Shown: positions 1-10,766, counted from the stretch's first letter. The stretch: DNA of 64,000 nt from Nemopilema nomurai (GCA_003864495.1 ML133455.1:2604001-2668000); one strand, 5' to 3'. A program made the numbers and translations. Notes: generated by a model from the sequence alone, not told the origin.

Positions 1-1515
1 TATTACAATAGAATAAAATTTCTCTGATCAACTCCTATATCCATAAGTTAAGTAAATTGTAGCGATGAAGTTATTTAATGTTCCGAATAGTTGTTAATTT
101 TTCACGGTTATGTTCTTCAAGGTCTAAACCAAAGGTAGAAATGGAGTAATGTTTTTGTTTTCAACAAGTTGAATCTTATCAATACGGTTATGTTTTCAAT
201 AAATATCTCTTTCAGAGGTGTTTGGTGTTAATTCGGGTTACATTCAAATTGCTTTGTGTGGAAATAACTTTCAAAATTTTTGGTAAAAGTCTACAAAACC
301 AAATAATTAAATTTTTCTGCCTGGGCACTGGCTTGATTTCTGAAATTTTCATTGAGCACGCCCACCCCCTCTCCCCTCATCTCCTGACCTGAAAAACAAA
401 CTCTATCTGTTCAGATAGAACTGGACATTGCATCGAAATTTAGACAGACTCCAAAACTACCAGCAGAAAAGACGATCTAGCGTGCCAAAATACACGAAAA
501 TTTTTCGTCGCGTTGGCACAATCTGAATTTGGTAAAAGGTGTTTCCTTATGGCGCCGATTTTGGTATTTTCAATTCTTAAGCAGTTCTTCTCTTTTTCCG
601 CAAGTGTCTCGTCTTTATGCTCCTGCGAGAATATGCTGTTTTACACACTCTTCCAATCTCGAAATCGAGTTTTTTATATGCCCCGCAATTTTCTAATAAG
701 CCAACCTCTTAGATCGAAGAAAATAAATAGCCCCCCTCCTAGAGCAAATAGAGCTTTCACGGTAATACACAAGTATGAAAATAAAAGTATGTTAATTAAT
801 GGCATCGTCAACTTTAACCCTTCAATTCTTCTAAGACAGACGAGGATTCGTGGGCGCTGCCCAGTGCCGAAAATTCATTTTCAAAATTGGGAGGGGGTGC
901 TAGGGGGAGGGGCAATGCCTACAGAGCTAGCAATTCTGAAATAAAAACATAGTTTTGATGGCAAGACCAACAATTAAGTAAGGCCTTGGGAGTGGTTGCC
1001 CCAGTTATGCATTTTGGTAAGATTAACCAAACAATTCTAGCTATAACAGTTTCTAATGTTTTCGGTTTGCTGACATAAAGATTATATCAAATAATTGAGA
1101 TACTGCTTTTTTTCATTTCACCAGAAAAACAAAGAATCAAAAACATACCCTGCACGTCAAGAGCCTTCTTGAAAAATGTATTAACACCCTGCTATTTGAT
1201 TGATTTATCTTTCACAACTTGCTTTCTATGTATTTCAGAGTAGGCAATTACTAGCAAATCGTGCGTATGCTCGTTACGTTACATGATAAAGGTGTTACAG
1301 CCTGTAAATCTTAGTGGATGCTTCAACATTCCCAAGCTTAAGAAAAGTAAAAAGTTGACAACTTCCTTTGAGTCCTCTTAGATGAAACTAGTTTGATATT
1401 CATAACTGATACAGGGACATACAGATTGCAACATATTGAATGCACCTCCCCATTGTTACGTCAAATATTATGAATCTTCAAGTTAATGCGCATCTATGTT
1501 TAGAGATTCTGATTG
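1..1515. other. B-A spacer upstream of gene A1
   Basis: Non-coding spacer, a diverged version of 16000-17313. It holds a C-rich tract near 361-385 and a G-rich stretch near 890-912. The 143-codon open frame at 513-944 is not kept as a comparable open frame in the other units and looks fortuitous. I see no gene here. Confidence 0.6.
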
Positions 1516-1552
1516 TGACGTCAAATTGTCGAGAAGCTATATATATATAAAG
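1516..1552 (+). promoter_or_regulatory. Gene A1 promoter: CRE and TATA box
   Basis: Perfect palindromic TGACGTCA at 1516-1523, then TATAAAG at 1546-1552 at the end of a TA run. The start codon follows about 140 bp later. A half site (TTACGTCA) lies about 60 bp upstream. TGACGTCA is the known full CREB/ATF/CREM-family site; use by that family here is inferred. Confidence 0.75.
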
Positions 1553-1691
1553 TGGCACATACTCTAATCAAATCATTGTTTACTCGCTCGCTTGTAGTTA
1601 CTACTACTAGTCGCTTGTGAATTCGTTATTCAATTCGATATACACTGTTTTTGAGAAGTACCATTTTGGTATCTATAATCGTTATCACACG

Positions 1692-4682
1692 ATGGGTAAG
1701 GTGCTTTCTAAGCAGGACAAGTCATCACAGGACAGCGGATCTCCAAATAAAACGGTAATTGTTTTTTCAAGATCATTTCAGCTTTTAAGATAATTAATAA
1801 AAGGAAACTTTCTTTTACACTAAAAGCACTTTTTTGTAACTCTCTTTTTCTAGTATTTTGATATGTAATGATTGCTTTTTAGGAGCCCGTTTCTCGCATT
1901 TGGAAAATCAAGCAATTTTTCAAAAACATGCGAAAGAAGAACTCGAGATCAGAAAGTCTTGGATGTGCTAAAAAGTCATTTTACAAAGAAACAAGTCAAG
2001 GTTTGTTAACTCTTTTTAATCTTCTCATCTTTTGCAGCAATAAGGCAATTTCTAATTGTGCCTCTATCAATCAGCTTTCAGTTTACAAGAAAGCTATACA
2101 TGAGCCTGGTTTGCCTGACAAGTTGATCCAAGACCTGACAAAATTTCAAAATTTATCACTAATCTAAAAATGATGAAGGTCTGTCTACATTTAGCTTCTA
2201 TTGCACTAGAAATTGACATGTAGATTCCTCTAAACCACTTAACATCAAAGACATGGTCCTCTTACATTTTAGAGCAAAATCAGACTGTGTGCCAAGAAAA
2301 AATTAAAGCAAGAAATTGCAAAGAAAACATGGCGGAACAGCTCTTTGCTGATGACTTGAAAGCCGTAGGTCTTGATGGTGAGTTGAAACCTTCAGTCAAC
2401 CGATGGCTGCAAAAATCAAAATCAGTTTTTTATCTTGTGACCATTCATTGCATTATCAGACTTATGAAATAAATAACATCAAAGTAGTAACAAAATACAT
2501 ATACAATCTTAAAGACGTTCACATTATAATTGATATAGTTCATTACACAGACTCTAATATTGATGTCATCCGCAACCTTGGACTATCAAGGTCATTCTTC
2601 CTTGAAACCGAACAAAGACCAGGTGAGTAATTAACAATACACTACGTTTGATTTTAAGAGCTTGAAAGGAAAGAGAACGTTTTCTGCCTCTTTCTGTTTC
2701 TCTCTTCTGATTAGTCAGACATAATAAGGCTTAAAAGCTGTACATCTTAACAAATTAGTAAAGTCTTCGTTTCCAAGCTTTTTAGTAGCTATCATCATCA
2801 TTATTAAAACGATCTTGATGACAATGAACCACTTCTTAAAAAGAATTTCGTTTCATCCTTAGGCTGCTCTTTTTGGAATTGTGAAAGTGACAATGACACT
2901 TACATTCCCCGAGTAAATTGGCAAAGGACAAAAAGACAGAGTAAGTCATTTGAATGTTTTCACAATTTGATGTAGACCTTTGCTACAGAATCTGTGCGGT
3001 GTTGTATGCCAAAGTGGGCCCTTCTCTCGATCTTTAAACTGTCGCCCGAAATATGCAGTTTTTTTATCAAATTGTAATATACTATAAAATTCAAAAATAG
3101 TTATAAAACGTTCTTTCTATAGAATTTATAAGTTTTACTTAATGCTACTAGATGAATGACTAATTCTCGAGACTGTATATTCAGCTTTAAACCCTTTTAC
3201 TAAAAATCGGGTTATTAATCAGTGTTTGGGGTGAAATTAAGAATAAAAGCTTGGTTTTCGAGTGCTTTATCGAATCCTACAATCAACTTTCCTTTGCAGT
3301 CATGGAACAAGCCAAGAACCTGGCAGATCGGACTGAAGAAAGCTCCGACGGTTCAAAGATCAAGAGTGAAGATGAAACGAAGTCCAAGTGCCCCGTTCCA
3401 GGTATGTTATCATTAAAGCAATTCAACCTGAACTATGAAAAATCAAGTTATATTTGCTATTTTACCACTTTGTGCAATTGAAACTACTCATTTGCTATAG
3501 GCGCATTTTTGTAAACGTATATTTGCAATAAATAGAGGCAGTCTCTCCAAATTCGTAAGGAGAACAGTTTCATTTGATGCATGCTCTGCCTGAAAGGCTA
3601 ATCCTACCTTCTTCTAAAATAGTTCGCACGCTGAGAACGGGGGCTGACCTGGAGTCGATTTCTCAGAGAATCGAAAGCATGTACCAGACGATCGGACTAA
3701 ACGGTAAAAATAAGTATCATCGACAATTTTCTTTGATCATAACTATTAAATGTCATTTTATTTGAAATTTTAAGCGCAATAGATGTGTGAATGGTCATTA
3801 AACATAAATGGAAAGTAAAGTTTAATTGATATTAAATAATGGACACCCTTTTTTCCACCAGAGCCGACCGACAGCATGAACACGCAGTCCGAAAGCCAGG
3901 AATATCAGGCAGCGAAAGAGACTGTCATGGGTACGAATCTAATCAACTTCCTATAGACCATACTGAAGTTTTGAATGTGCTCTTTGATAATGTAACAATT
4001 TTCCTCTCGATCACATTTATGAAAGACAGCAGAGTTAGAAAGAAGTAAACAACCAAATTGTATTGTACCTTGGTAAGCTTTGCAGCAGCATGTTCAGCGC
4101 ATGTTACATTGATTCTGTTCCATGACTTCACTCTCTATCTCCTTTTACGTTTCCTTTTAAGACACTCTTATCTCAGATCTAGTTACCAGGCACGTAGGGA
4201 TAAAACTGCCTTGAAATATTACTTAACACAGTCAACTTTGATCATGTATATGTGAATTAGAATTGGCTTTGTTCTTCTTCACAGATGGACTCTACGCTCA
4301 CATGTGCTACTTCTCCCCAAATGTCCTCTGCGGAGCTCGTGCCTCGATCGCCGGTGAAAAGGAACTCTTCAAGTTGCCTATGATCGAAATCGTTACCAAG
4401 GAAACTCCAGACTGGATCATGGCCAGTATTTTGGTGAACCAGACCATCGTGCAGGAGCGAACGAGACATTGTATCGAAAAGATGCACTCCGCTCGACTCG
4501 ATGCCACGCTAAACAACCAAGTGGCCGTCCTTGAGCTGGTTTTTCAAGCTGAGTGGAAGGAGTTCCCCATGCAAGTCCAGAAAGGGGTGTACCACAGATT
4601 CTGCTCGGCTCAGGTTATGCTGCCAAAGGTGTTGCCGTACCAGTGCTCCTTGGGTGAAGCTGAGAGAATGGGCATCTGCTGA
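1692..4682 (+). CDS. Gene A copy 1: predicted N-myristoylated protein, intact
   Basis: Nine exons: 1692-1754, 1883-2000, 2273-2377, 2551-2622, 2863-2940, 3300-3401, 3623-3703, 3862-3930, 4285-4682; 361 aa. All introns are GT-AG and the joined frame is open. The ATG was chosen because exon 1 joins exon 2 in phase 0 and only this frame avoids a stop in exon 3. The N-terminus MGKVLSK fits the N-myristoylation pattern (Gly2, Ser6, Lys7) and equals the first seven residues of ARF6. Residues 22-60 are basic (RIWKIKQFFKNMRKK), consistent with membrane contact. Residues 61-229 come from six short exons (69-105 bp), all phase 1-1. Residues 230-361 are a conserved C-terminal domain with six cysteines, ending MGIC. 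No family recognised and no transmembrane segment seen. This is the only undamaged copy in the window. Confidence 0.8.
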
Positions 4683-5410
4683 GCACCAGACACTCATCGA
4701 AGAAAAGACAAGACGTGGTCGTTGTTTATAGACTGTGAACAAGTTTTTTAATGACCAAGAGATAGGACTCCTTAATACAATACCAATGCTGTATGCTAAC
4801 ATTTGTTATCAAAATGAGGGTTGATTCAGAAAAATGTGGTTTTTATCATTTTATGCTGCTATTTCGAAAACCTCTCAGAGAATATTCGGCTTACCATTGG
4901 CTGATCAAGATAAAACTTGCTGCCCTTAGACTTAAGTGTAACATTCTGATTGCAATTGTCTGTAACGTGACGACTGCTTAGATCCCTGTTACACATATGG
5001 GGTGTCCTAAATGCGAAATAAGTCACACAAAATGTGAAAAATGGCACGTGAGTTGTACAAGAAATGCCAAATCGATACATAACCGGGATGGCCAAGAACG
5101 TTCACCTTTGGAAATACGATTCGAATGAACAAACGACATGATATGCTGGAGCTAAGTATCTCATCAGAGCGACATAAAAGAAGTAGCAATGTCTCCACCT
5201 TATTTCGTAACCCAAAATGTTTACATGATGCATTTGAAATAACTATCTTTTTGTGCAGGCGCACAAGCAGGGATTTCAGATGTCCTGGGTCCAAGAAAAA
5301 GAAAACGGCACAATTGGAATTTTACTCCTTTATTGCTGGCTTCTATCGTTATATCAAAGATATTGCTGAAGTATTCCTGACTTCTGAACTACCTTAACAT
5401 CCAAATGTAC

Positions 5411-5702
5411 TAATTATTCTACTAGCATAAATCGAATATACCGCCTTATTGCAACTCAATGCGAATATGCTGAGTTACAGAAGTTACTCCATTCCAAAAA
5501 TCAAATGAATTTCAAACGGTTGCATGACTTATTATTTACTTCATCTTTAATTTAAAACTTTATCGTCCGGTAAACTATTCGAACTGATAAAAAGCAACCA
5601 AAATGCAACGAAAGCTGAGAACATCTGCATACCTGAAAATTTTTCATATTTAAATTAGTGTCACTAAAAAGGGGTAGATGAAAAATATCGCCTGGGTTGC
5701 TT
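5411..5702 (+). repeat. Dispersed ~290 bp repeat, post-A copy, unit 1
   Basis: Runs from 'attattctactagcataaa' to 'cgcctgggttgct'. A diverged relative lies downstream of gene B in each unit (for example 14252-14542). The shared core includes 'aaactattcgaactgataa' and 'agcaaccaaaatgcaacg'. The minus strand carries GTTCGAAT, resembling a Pol III B box, so a SINE origin is possible but unproven. Confidence 0.6.
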
Positions 5703-6702
5703 TTTTAAAAAGGAGTCTACAACAGCATGAGATGTCGGCAGCAAGTCGCATTTGTATCAAAGACCAGTAGCGGACTGGCCCACCGCCCCTTGGGCCGTGG
5801 CCGTTGGCTCCCTATAAAATGCGGTGAAAAGGGCCCCATCTTTGCAGAAAAAGGGCCCCATTTTTGGAACATGAGGCCTTACGGTATCCCATTACGAATA
5901 ACAAACGTCATGAATGACATCAAAACTGAGGTTGAGTATATTGTCATTGCATGTTGTTGTGGAAAGGATTGGGTTAAAATTAAATTGTGATGTTTTTAAC
6001 TTGACTTCTGTAGGTTATGAAAAGGAAAGGGGGATTTGGATCTTTTAATATTATAGAATTTTATGTAATTTCTATTTGTCATATACCCAGGCGCAGTTTA
6101 TATTCACAGCATTAGTTGTAGAGTTCACTTAGATTCATGCCTGTGGCGAGGGTCGAAGCTAGCAACAAAGTAAAGGAGTTGTGATTCAGTAGTTAACTTT
6201 AAAACAAACTCCGGCGTTAACTTTTTCTTTTACTCAAGCCATGACATTAAGATAATGCAATGCGAAATCTAGTTTTAACACTAACGGGTAAAGGTATTGC
6301 CTCATGGAATGAAGATTGACATAAAAAAGTTGTCAAAAAATGACAAGAATTAGCCAAATTGCACATAAAGGACCAATAAACTTTGAGCCGCAAGTGGTTT
6401 TCAAAAAAGAAATCAAAGTTGTTGCAAAAAGGGGACAGGACTGATTACTGGTTTTTGGAATGCAAAGAAAAGAAATGCAGCTTCTGGTAAAATTTGATTA
6501 AAATGGTTTTTTGAAATTATAAACCTAGAAGTTTTGTGAAAAATATCGTATGTAAGCATGTATTGAGTCTGAAATACAGACAGCAAACTATTTTTAGCGG
6601 ATATTTACCAAAAATTCAGGGGAACCTTCTTGTTATGATTTTGCTATGATTTTTTTAGCATGCAGAAATGAAATTTTTGTACCGCTGTATAGAAAATGAA
6701 TT

Positions 6703-7074
6703 TTATGAGAATATCTGCAAGCTGGCCCCAACTGTTACCATAGAATATCTGATAGTGATAATAAGAAAGCTAAATCTCCATTTCGAAGCAGTTACCCCGC
6801 AATTGGGAATAACTAAACCATTATTTTGAGTGCAAATTTTGTTGGTTTTTCCAGAACTTTGGCTTGATTTGTCACTATAACAAGCCTTTTCTATTTTGGG
6901 TTTTTGGTAGAAATTTGGACAATCCAATAATCGATCAATGTATTCCTCATGGGAAACACACCTTGTGCAAAAAGAATCGGTATACTTCCCTTTGTAGTTT
7001 GCTATTAGGTCTGCAAACTTTATTTCAAGTTTTAGTAGAGATGAGGCTTCCTCACACCTCAGATATTCTTGCAT
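6703..7074 (-). pseudogene. Retrotransposon-like zinc-motif relic, unit 1
   Basis: Minus-strand open stretch of 123 codons. Its core, ADLIANYKGKYTDSFC followed by CTRCVSHEEYIDRLLDC, has the C-x2-C...LL-x-C spacing I recall from short zinc motifs near the C-terminus of some non-LTR retrotransposon proteins, with Arg where His is expected. No reverse transcriptase domain is present. Origin is inferred. Confidence 0.4.
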
Positions 7075-7316
7075 TATAAACTGACTCTCCTTTAGGAATC
7101 TGAAGTTATTTTTCTCATTATTTTATCTTCGTTTTTTTACAAGAAGGTATTTTGCTCAAAATTACTTAAATCCAAATCGGACCCAATTTTATTATTTAAT
7201 GTTAAATTTCAATTGTAGTACTCTGCACCCATTTGTAATCAATAGCTGAACTTTCCATTCCCCTAGCCTCGTTTTAGATTCAATTGTGACGATATTGCGA
7301 TAGGGATTCAATCAAA

Positions 7317-7347
7317 TGACGTCACAATCATACACAGTCTTATAAAG
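7317..7347 (+). promoter_or_regulatory. Gene B1 promoter: CRE and TATA box
   Basis: TGACGTCA at 7317-7324 and TATAAAG at 7341-7347, 16 bp apart. The gene B start codon lies about 120 bp downstream. The same block occurs ahead of every gene B copy. Confidence 0.75.
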
Positions 7348-7465
7348 TCGGCAAAACACAGACAAACTTCACACTTGATTTAAGTGCCGTTCTGAGTGAA
7401 TCATCAGGGCTAACTTCAAATTGATATTGATAAACTTCAAATTTCTCATTTCGAAATAATCAACA

Positions 7466-7568
7466 ATGGCAAGCAACGGTCGAAGAAGACAGAAAGGCAG
7501 CCTTGTGGAGGTGAAAAGTGAGCTGTCCAAAGTCAGATTGGATGTGCAGGGGCTTGCGGAGAAGATGA
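7466..7568 (+). CDS. Gene B copy 1, 5' fragment ending at a gap
   Basis: Only the first 34 codons of gene B exon 1 (MASNGRRRQKGSLVEVK...), cut by the undetermined base at 7569. Beyond it the sequence is gene A intron 8 and exon 9, so this is an assembly break rather than a real short gene. The Leu in GSLVEV differs from Phe or Tyr in the other copies. Confidence 0.75.
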
Positions 7569-7569
7569 N
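7569..7569. other. Single N: assembly gap or join
   Basis: The only ambiguous base in the window. Left of it is gene B exon 1; right of it is the end of gene A intron 8. In the other units these points are about 3.1 kb apart in the opposite order, so the N stands for missing sequence or an artificial join of two array reads. Confidence 0.85.
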
Positions 7570-7602
7570 GTGAATTAGAATTGGCTTTGTTCTCCTTCAC
7601 AG

Positions 7603-8000
7603 ATGGACTCTACGCTCACATGTGCTACTTCTCCCCAAATGTCCTCTGCGGAGCTCGTGCCTCGATCGCCGGTGAAAAGGAACTCTTCAAGTTGCCTATG
7701 ATCGAAATCATTACCAAGGAAACTCCAGAATGGATCATGGCCAGTATTTTGGTGAACCAGACCATCGTGCAGGAGCGAACGAGACATTGTATCGAAAAGA
7801 TGCACTCCGCTCGACTCGATGCCACGCTAAACAACCAAGTGGCTGTCCTTGAGCTGGTTTTTCAAGCTGAGTGGAAGGAGTTCCCCATGCAAGTCCAAAA
7901 AGGGGTGTACCACAGATTCTGCTCGGCTCAGGTTATGCTGCCAAAGGTGTTGCCGTACCAGTGCTCCTTGGGTGAAGCTGAGAGAATGGGCATCTGCTGA
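7603..8000 (+). CDS. Gene A copy 2, last exon only
   Basis: Complete exon 9 of gene A, preceded by the CACAG acceptor. It encodes the 132-residue C-terminal domain from DGLYAHMC to MGIC without damage. Exons 1-8 are missing because of the gap at 7569. It reads EWIMAS where A1, A3 and A4 read DWIMAS, as in A5. Confidence 0.75.
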
Positions 8001-8740
8001 GCACCAGACACTCATCGAAGAAAAGACAGGACGTTGTCGTTGTCTACAGACTGTTAACAAGTTATTTAATGACCAAGAGATAGAACTCCTTAATACAATG
8101 ACAATGTTGTATGCTAATCTTTATTATCAAAATGATGGTTGATTCAGAAAAAAGTGGTTTTGATTATTTTATGCTGCTATTTCGAAAAACCTCTCAGAGA
8201 ATATTCGGCTTACCATTGGCTGATCAAGATATAAATTGCTGCCCTTAGACTTAAGTGTAACATATGGGTTGCAGTTGTCTGTAACGTGACGACTGCTTAG
8301 ATCCCTGTTACAGATATTGGGTGTCCTTAATGTGAAACAAGTCATACAAAATGTGAAAAATGGCAAGTGAGTTGTACAAGAAATGCCAAATGAACACATA
8401 ATCTGGATAATGTCATCCGTTAGCCAAGAACGTTCACCTTTGGAAATACGATTCCAATGAAACAGAGACATGTTGGAGCTAAGCAACTCATCGGAGCGAC
8501 ATAAATGAAGTAGCAACGTCTCCACGTGTTTGCGAATGTCACAATCTTCGCAGGATGCGTTTGAAATAACCATCTATTTGTGCAGGCGTGCAAGCAGAAT
8601 TTTCAGAGGGCAGGTGTCCAATAAACAGAAAACGGTACAATTGGAACTCTAGTCCTTTATTGCCTGGCTTCTATCGATGAATCAAAGATATTGCTGAAGT
8701 ATTCCTGACTTCTGAACTACCTTAACATCCAAATGTACTA

Positions 8741-9027
8741 ATTATTCTACTAGCATAATCGAATTACCGCCTTATTGCAATTCAATGCGAATATGCTGAG
8801 TTACAGGAGTTACTCCATTCCAATAATCAAATGAATTTCAAACGGTTGCATGACTTATTATTTACTTCATCTTTAATTTATATCTTTGTCGGCCGGTGAA
8901 CTATTCGAACTGATAAAAAGCAACCAAAATGCAACGAAAGCTGAGTACATCTGCATACCTGAAAATTTTTCATATTTAAATTATTGTCACTCAAAATGGA
9001 TAAATGAAAAAAATCGCCTGGGTTGCT
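8741..9027 (+). repeat. Dispersed ~290 bp repeat, post-A copy, unit 2
   Basis: Same element as 5411-5702, shortened by a few bases near 8757 ('agcataatcgaattaccgcc'). Confidence 0.6.
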
Positions 9028-10159
9028 TTTATAAAAAGGAGTCTACAACAGCATGAGATGTCGGCAACAAGTCGCATTTGTATCAAAGTCCAGTAGCGGA
9101 CTGGCCCACCCCCCCTTGGGCCGTGGCCGTTGGCTCCCTATAAAATGCGGTGAAAAGGGCCCCATCATTGCAGAAAAAGGGCCCCATTTTTGGAACATGA
9201 GGCCTAACGGTATCCCATTACGAATAACAGACGTCATGAATGACATCAAAACTGAGGTTGAGTATATTGTCATTGCATGTGGTTGTGGAAAGGATTGGGT
9301 TAAAATTAAATTGTGATGTTTTTAACTTGACTTCTGTAGGTTATGAAAGGGAAAGGGGGATTTGGATCTTTTAATATTATGGAATTCTCTGTCTGGATTT
9401 CTATTTGTCATTGTCTCAAGCACAGTTTATATCCACAGCATTAGTTGTAGAGTTCAGTTAGATTTATGCCTGTGGCGAGGGTCGAAGCTAGCAACAAAGT
9501 AAAGGAGTTGTGATTCAGTAGTTAACTTTAAAACAAACTCCGGCGTAAACTTTTTCTTTTACTCAAGCCATGAAATTAAGATAATGCAATGCGAAATCTA
9601 GTTTTAACACGAACGGGTAAAGGTATTGCCTCATGGAATGAAGATTGACATAAAAAGGTTATCAAGAAAATGACAATAATTAGCCAAATTGCACATAAAG
9701 GACCAATAAACTTTGAGCCGCAAGTGGTTTTCAAAAAAGAAATCAAAGTTGTTGCAAAAAGGGGACAGGACTAATTACAACATCTGGTAAAATTTGATTA
9801 AAATGGTTTTTTGAAATGATAAACCTAGAAGTTTTGTGAAAAATTTCGTATGTAAGCATGTATTGAGTCTGAAATACAGATAGCAAACTATTTTTAGCGG
9901 ATATTTACCAAAAATTGAGGGGAACCTTCTTGTTATGATTTTGCTATGATTTTCTTAGCATGCAGAAATGAAATTTTTGTACAGCTGTATAGAAAATGAA
10001 TTTTATGAGAATATCTGCAAGCTGGCTCCAACTGTTACCATAGAATATCTGAGAGTGATAATAAGAAAGCTAAATCTCCATTTCGAAGCAGTTACCCCGC
10101 AATTGGGAATAAGCAAACCATTATTTTTAGTTCACTTTTTGTTGGTTTTTCCAGACCTT

Positions 10160-10375
10160 TGGCTTGATTAGTCACTATTACAAGCCTTTTCTATTTTGGG
10201 TTTTTGGTAAAAATCTGGACAATCCAATAATCGTTCAATGTTTTCCTCATGGGAAACACTCCTTGTGCAAAAAGAATCGGTATACTTCCCTTTGTAGTTT
10301 GCTATTAGGTCTGCAAACTTTAGCTAAAGTTTCAGTAGGGTTGAGGCTTCCTCACACCTCAGATACTCTTGCATT
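10160..10375 (-). pseudogene. Retrotransposon-like zinc-motif relic, unit 2 (broken)
   Basis: Aligned with 6703-7074. Here the minus frame that starts MQEYLRCEEAS meets a TAG soon after, near 10323, so this copy is interrupted. Confidence 0.35.
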
Positions 10376-10617
10376 ATAAACTTACTCTCCTTTAGAAATC
10401 TGAGGCTATTTTTCTCATTATTTTATCTTAGTTTTTTTACAAGAAGGCATTATGTCCAAAATTAACTTAAATCCAAATCAGACCAAATTTTATTTTTCAG
10501 TGTTAAATTTCAATTATAGTACACTGCACCCATTTGTAATCAACAGCTGAACTTTGCCATTCCCCTAGCCTCGTTTTAGATCAATTGTGACGATATTGCG
10601 ATAGGGATTCAATCAAA

Positions 10618-10648
10618 TGACGTCACAATCATACACAGTCTTATAAAG
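10618..10648 (+). promoter_or_regulatory. Gene B2 promoter: CRE and TATA box
   Basis: TGACGTCA at 10618-10625 and TATAAAG at 10642-10648. Confidence 0.75.
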
Positions 10649-10766
10649 TCGGCAAAACACAGACAAACTTCACACTTGATTTAAGTGCCGTTCTGAGTGA
10701 ATCATCAGGGCTAACTTCAAATTGATATTGATAAACTTCAAATTTCTCATTTCGAAATAATCAACA

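Larger units (their letters stand above)
4683..7316. other. A-B spacer, unit 1
   Basis: Gene A 3' flank, a dispersed repeat (5411-5702), a GC-rich piece near 5764-5880 with two copies of AAAGGGCCCCAT, then AT-rich sequence and a minus-strand retrotransposon-like relic (6703-7074) just before promoter B. Open frames such as 5727-5990 follow the repeat pieces and do not look like genes. Confidence 0.6.
1..7568 (+). repeat. Tandem unit 1 (partial, divergent copy)
   Basis: Right-hand part of the array unit: spacer, gene A copy 1, A-B spacer, and the first 103 bases of gene B. The first bases match unit 3 from about 16000, so the window opens inside a unit. From 1 to about 4100 this copy differs clearly from the others in introns and spacer. 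From about 4140 on it is nearly the same as units 5 and 6. It ends at an undetermined base. Confidence 0.85.
8001..10617. other. A-B spacer, unit 2
   Basis: Same layout as in unit 1: gene A 3' flank, dispersed repeat, GGGCCCC-bearing piece near 9090-9200, AT-rich sequence, and the retrotransposon-like relic. 'aataaa' occurs near 8621 but is not conserved in every unit, so it is a weak candidate poly(A) signal for gene A. Confidence 0.55.

Noticed and set aside
513..944. 143-codon open frame upstream of gene A1
   Set aside because: The matching spacer in other units is interrupted and diverged; the product has no domain and follows low-complexity sequence.
1692..2000. Alternative reading with a donor directly after ATGG (GTAAGG) and exon 2 in the frame ARFSHLENQAIFQKH
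   Set aside because: That frame meets a TAA in exon 3 in A1 and in the other copies checked, while the MGKV frame stays open and matches the phase of all later exons.
4509..4802. Minus-strand open frame of 97 codons opposite gene A exon 9, present in most copies
   Set aside because: It is the antisense shadow of a conserved exon. It has no promoter or splice context of its own, and its start changes between copies.
5727..5990. 87-codon frame starting MRCRQQVAF in the A-B spacer
   Set aside because: It spans the GC-rich repeat piece; the frame is shifted or closed in units 3, 4 and 5.
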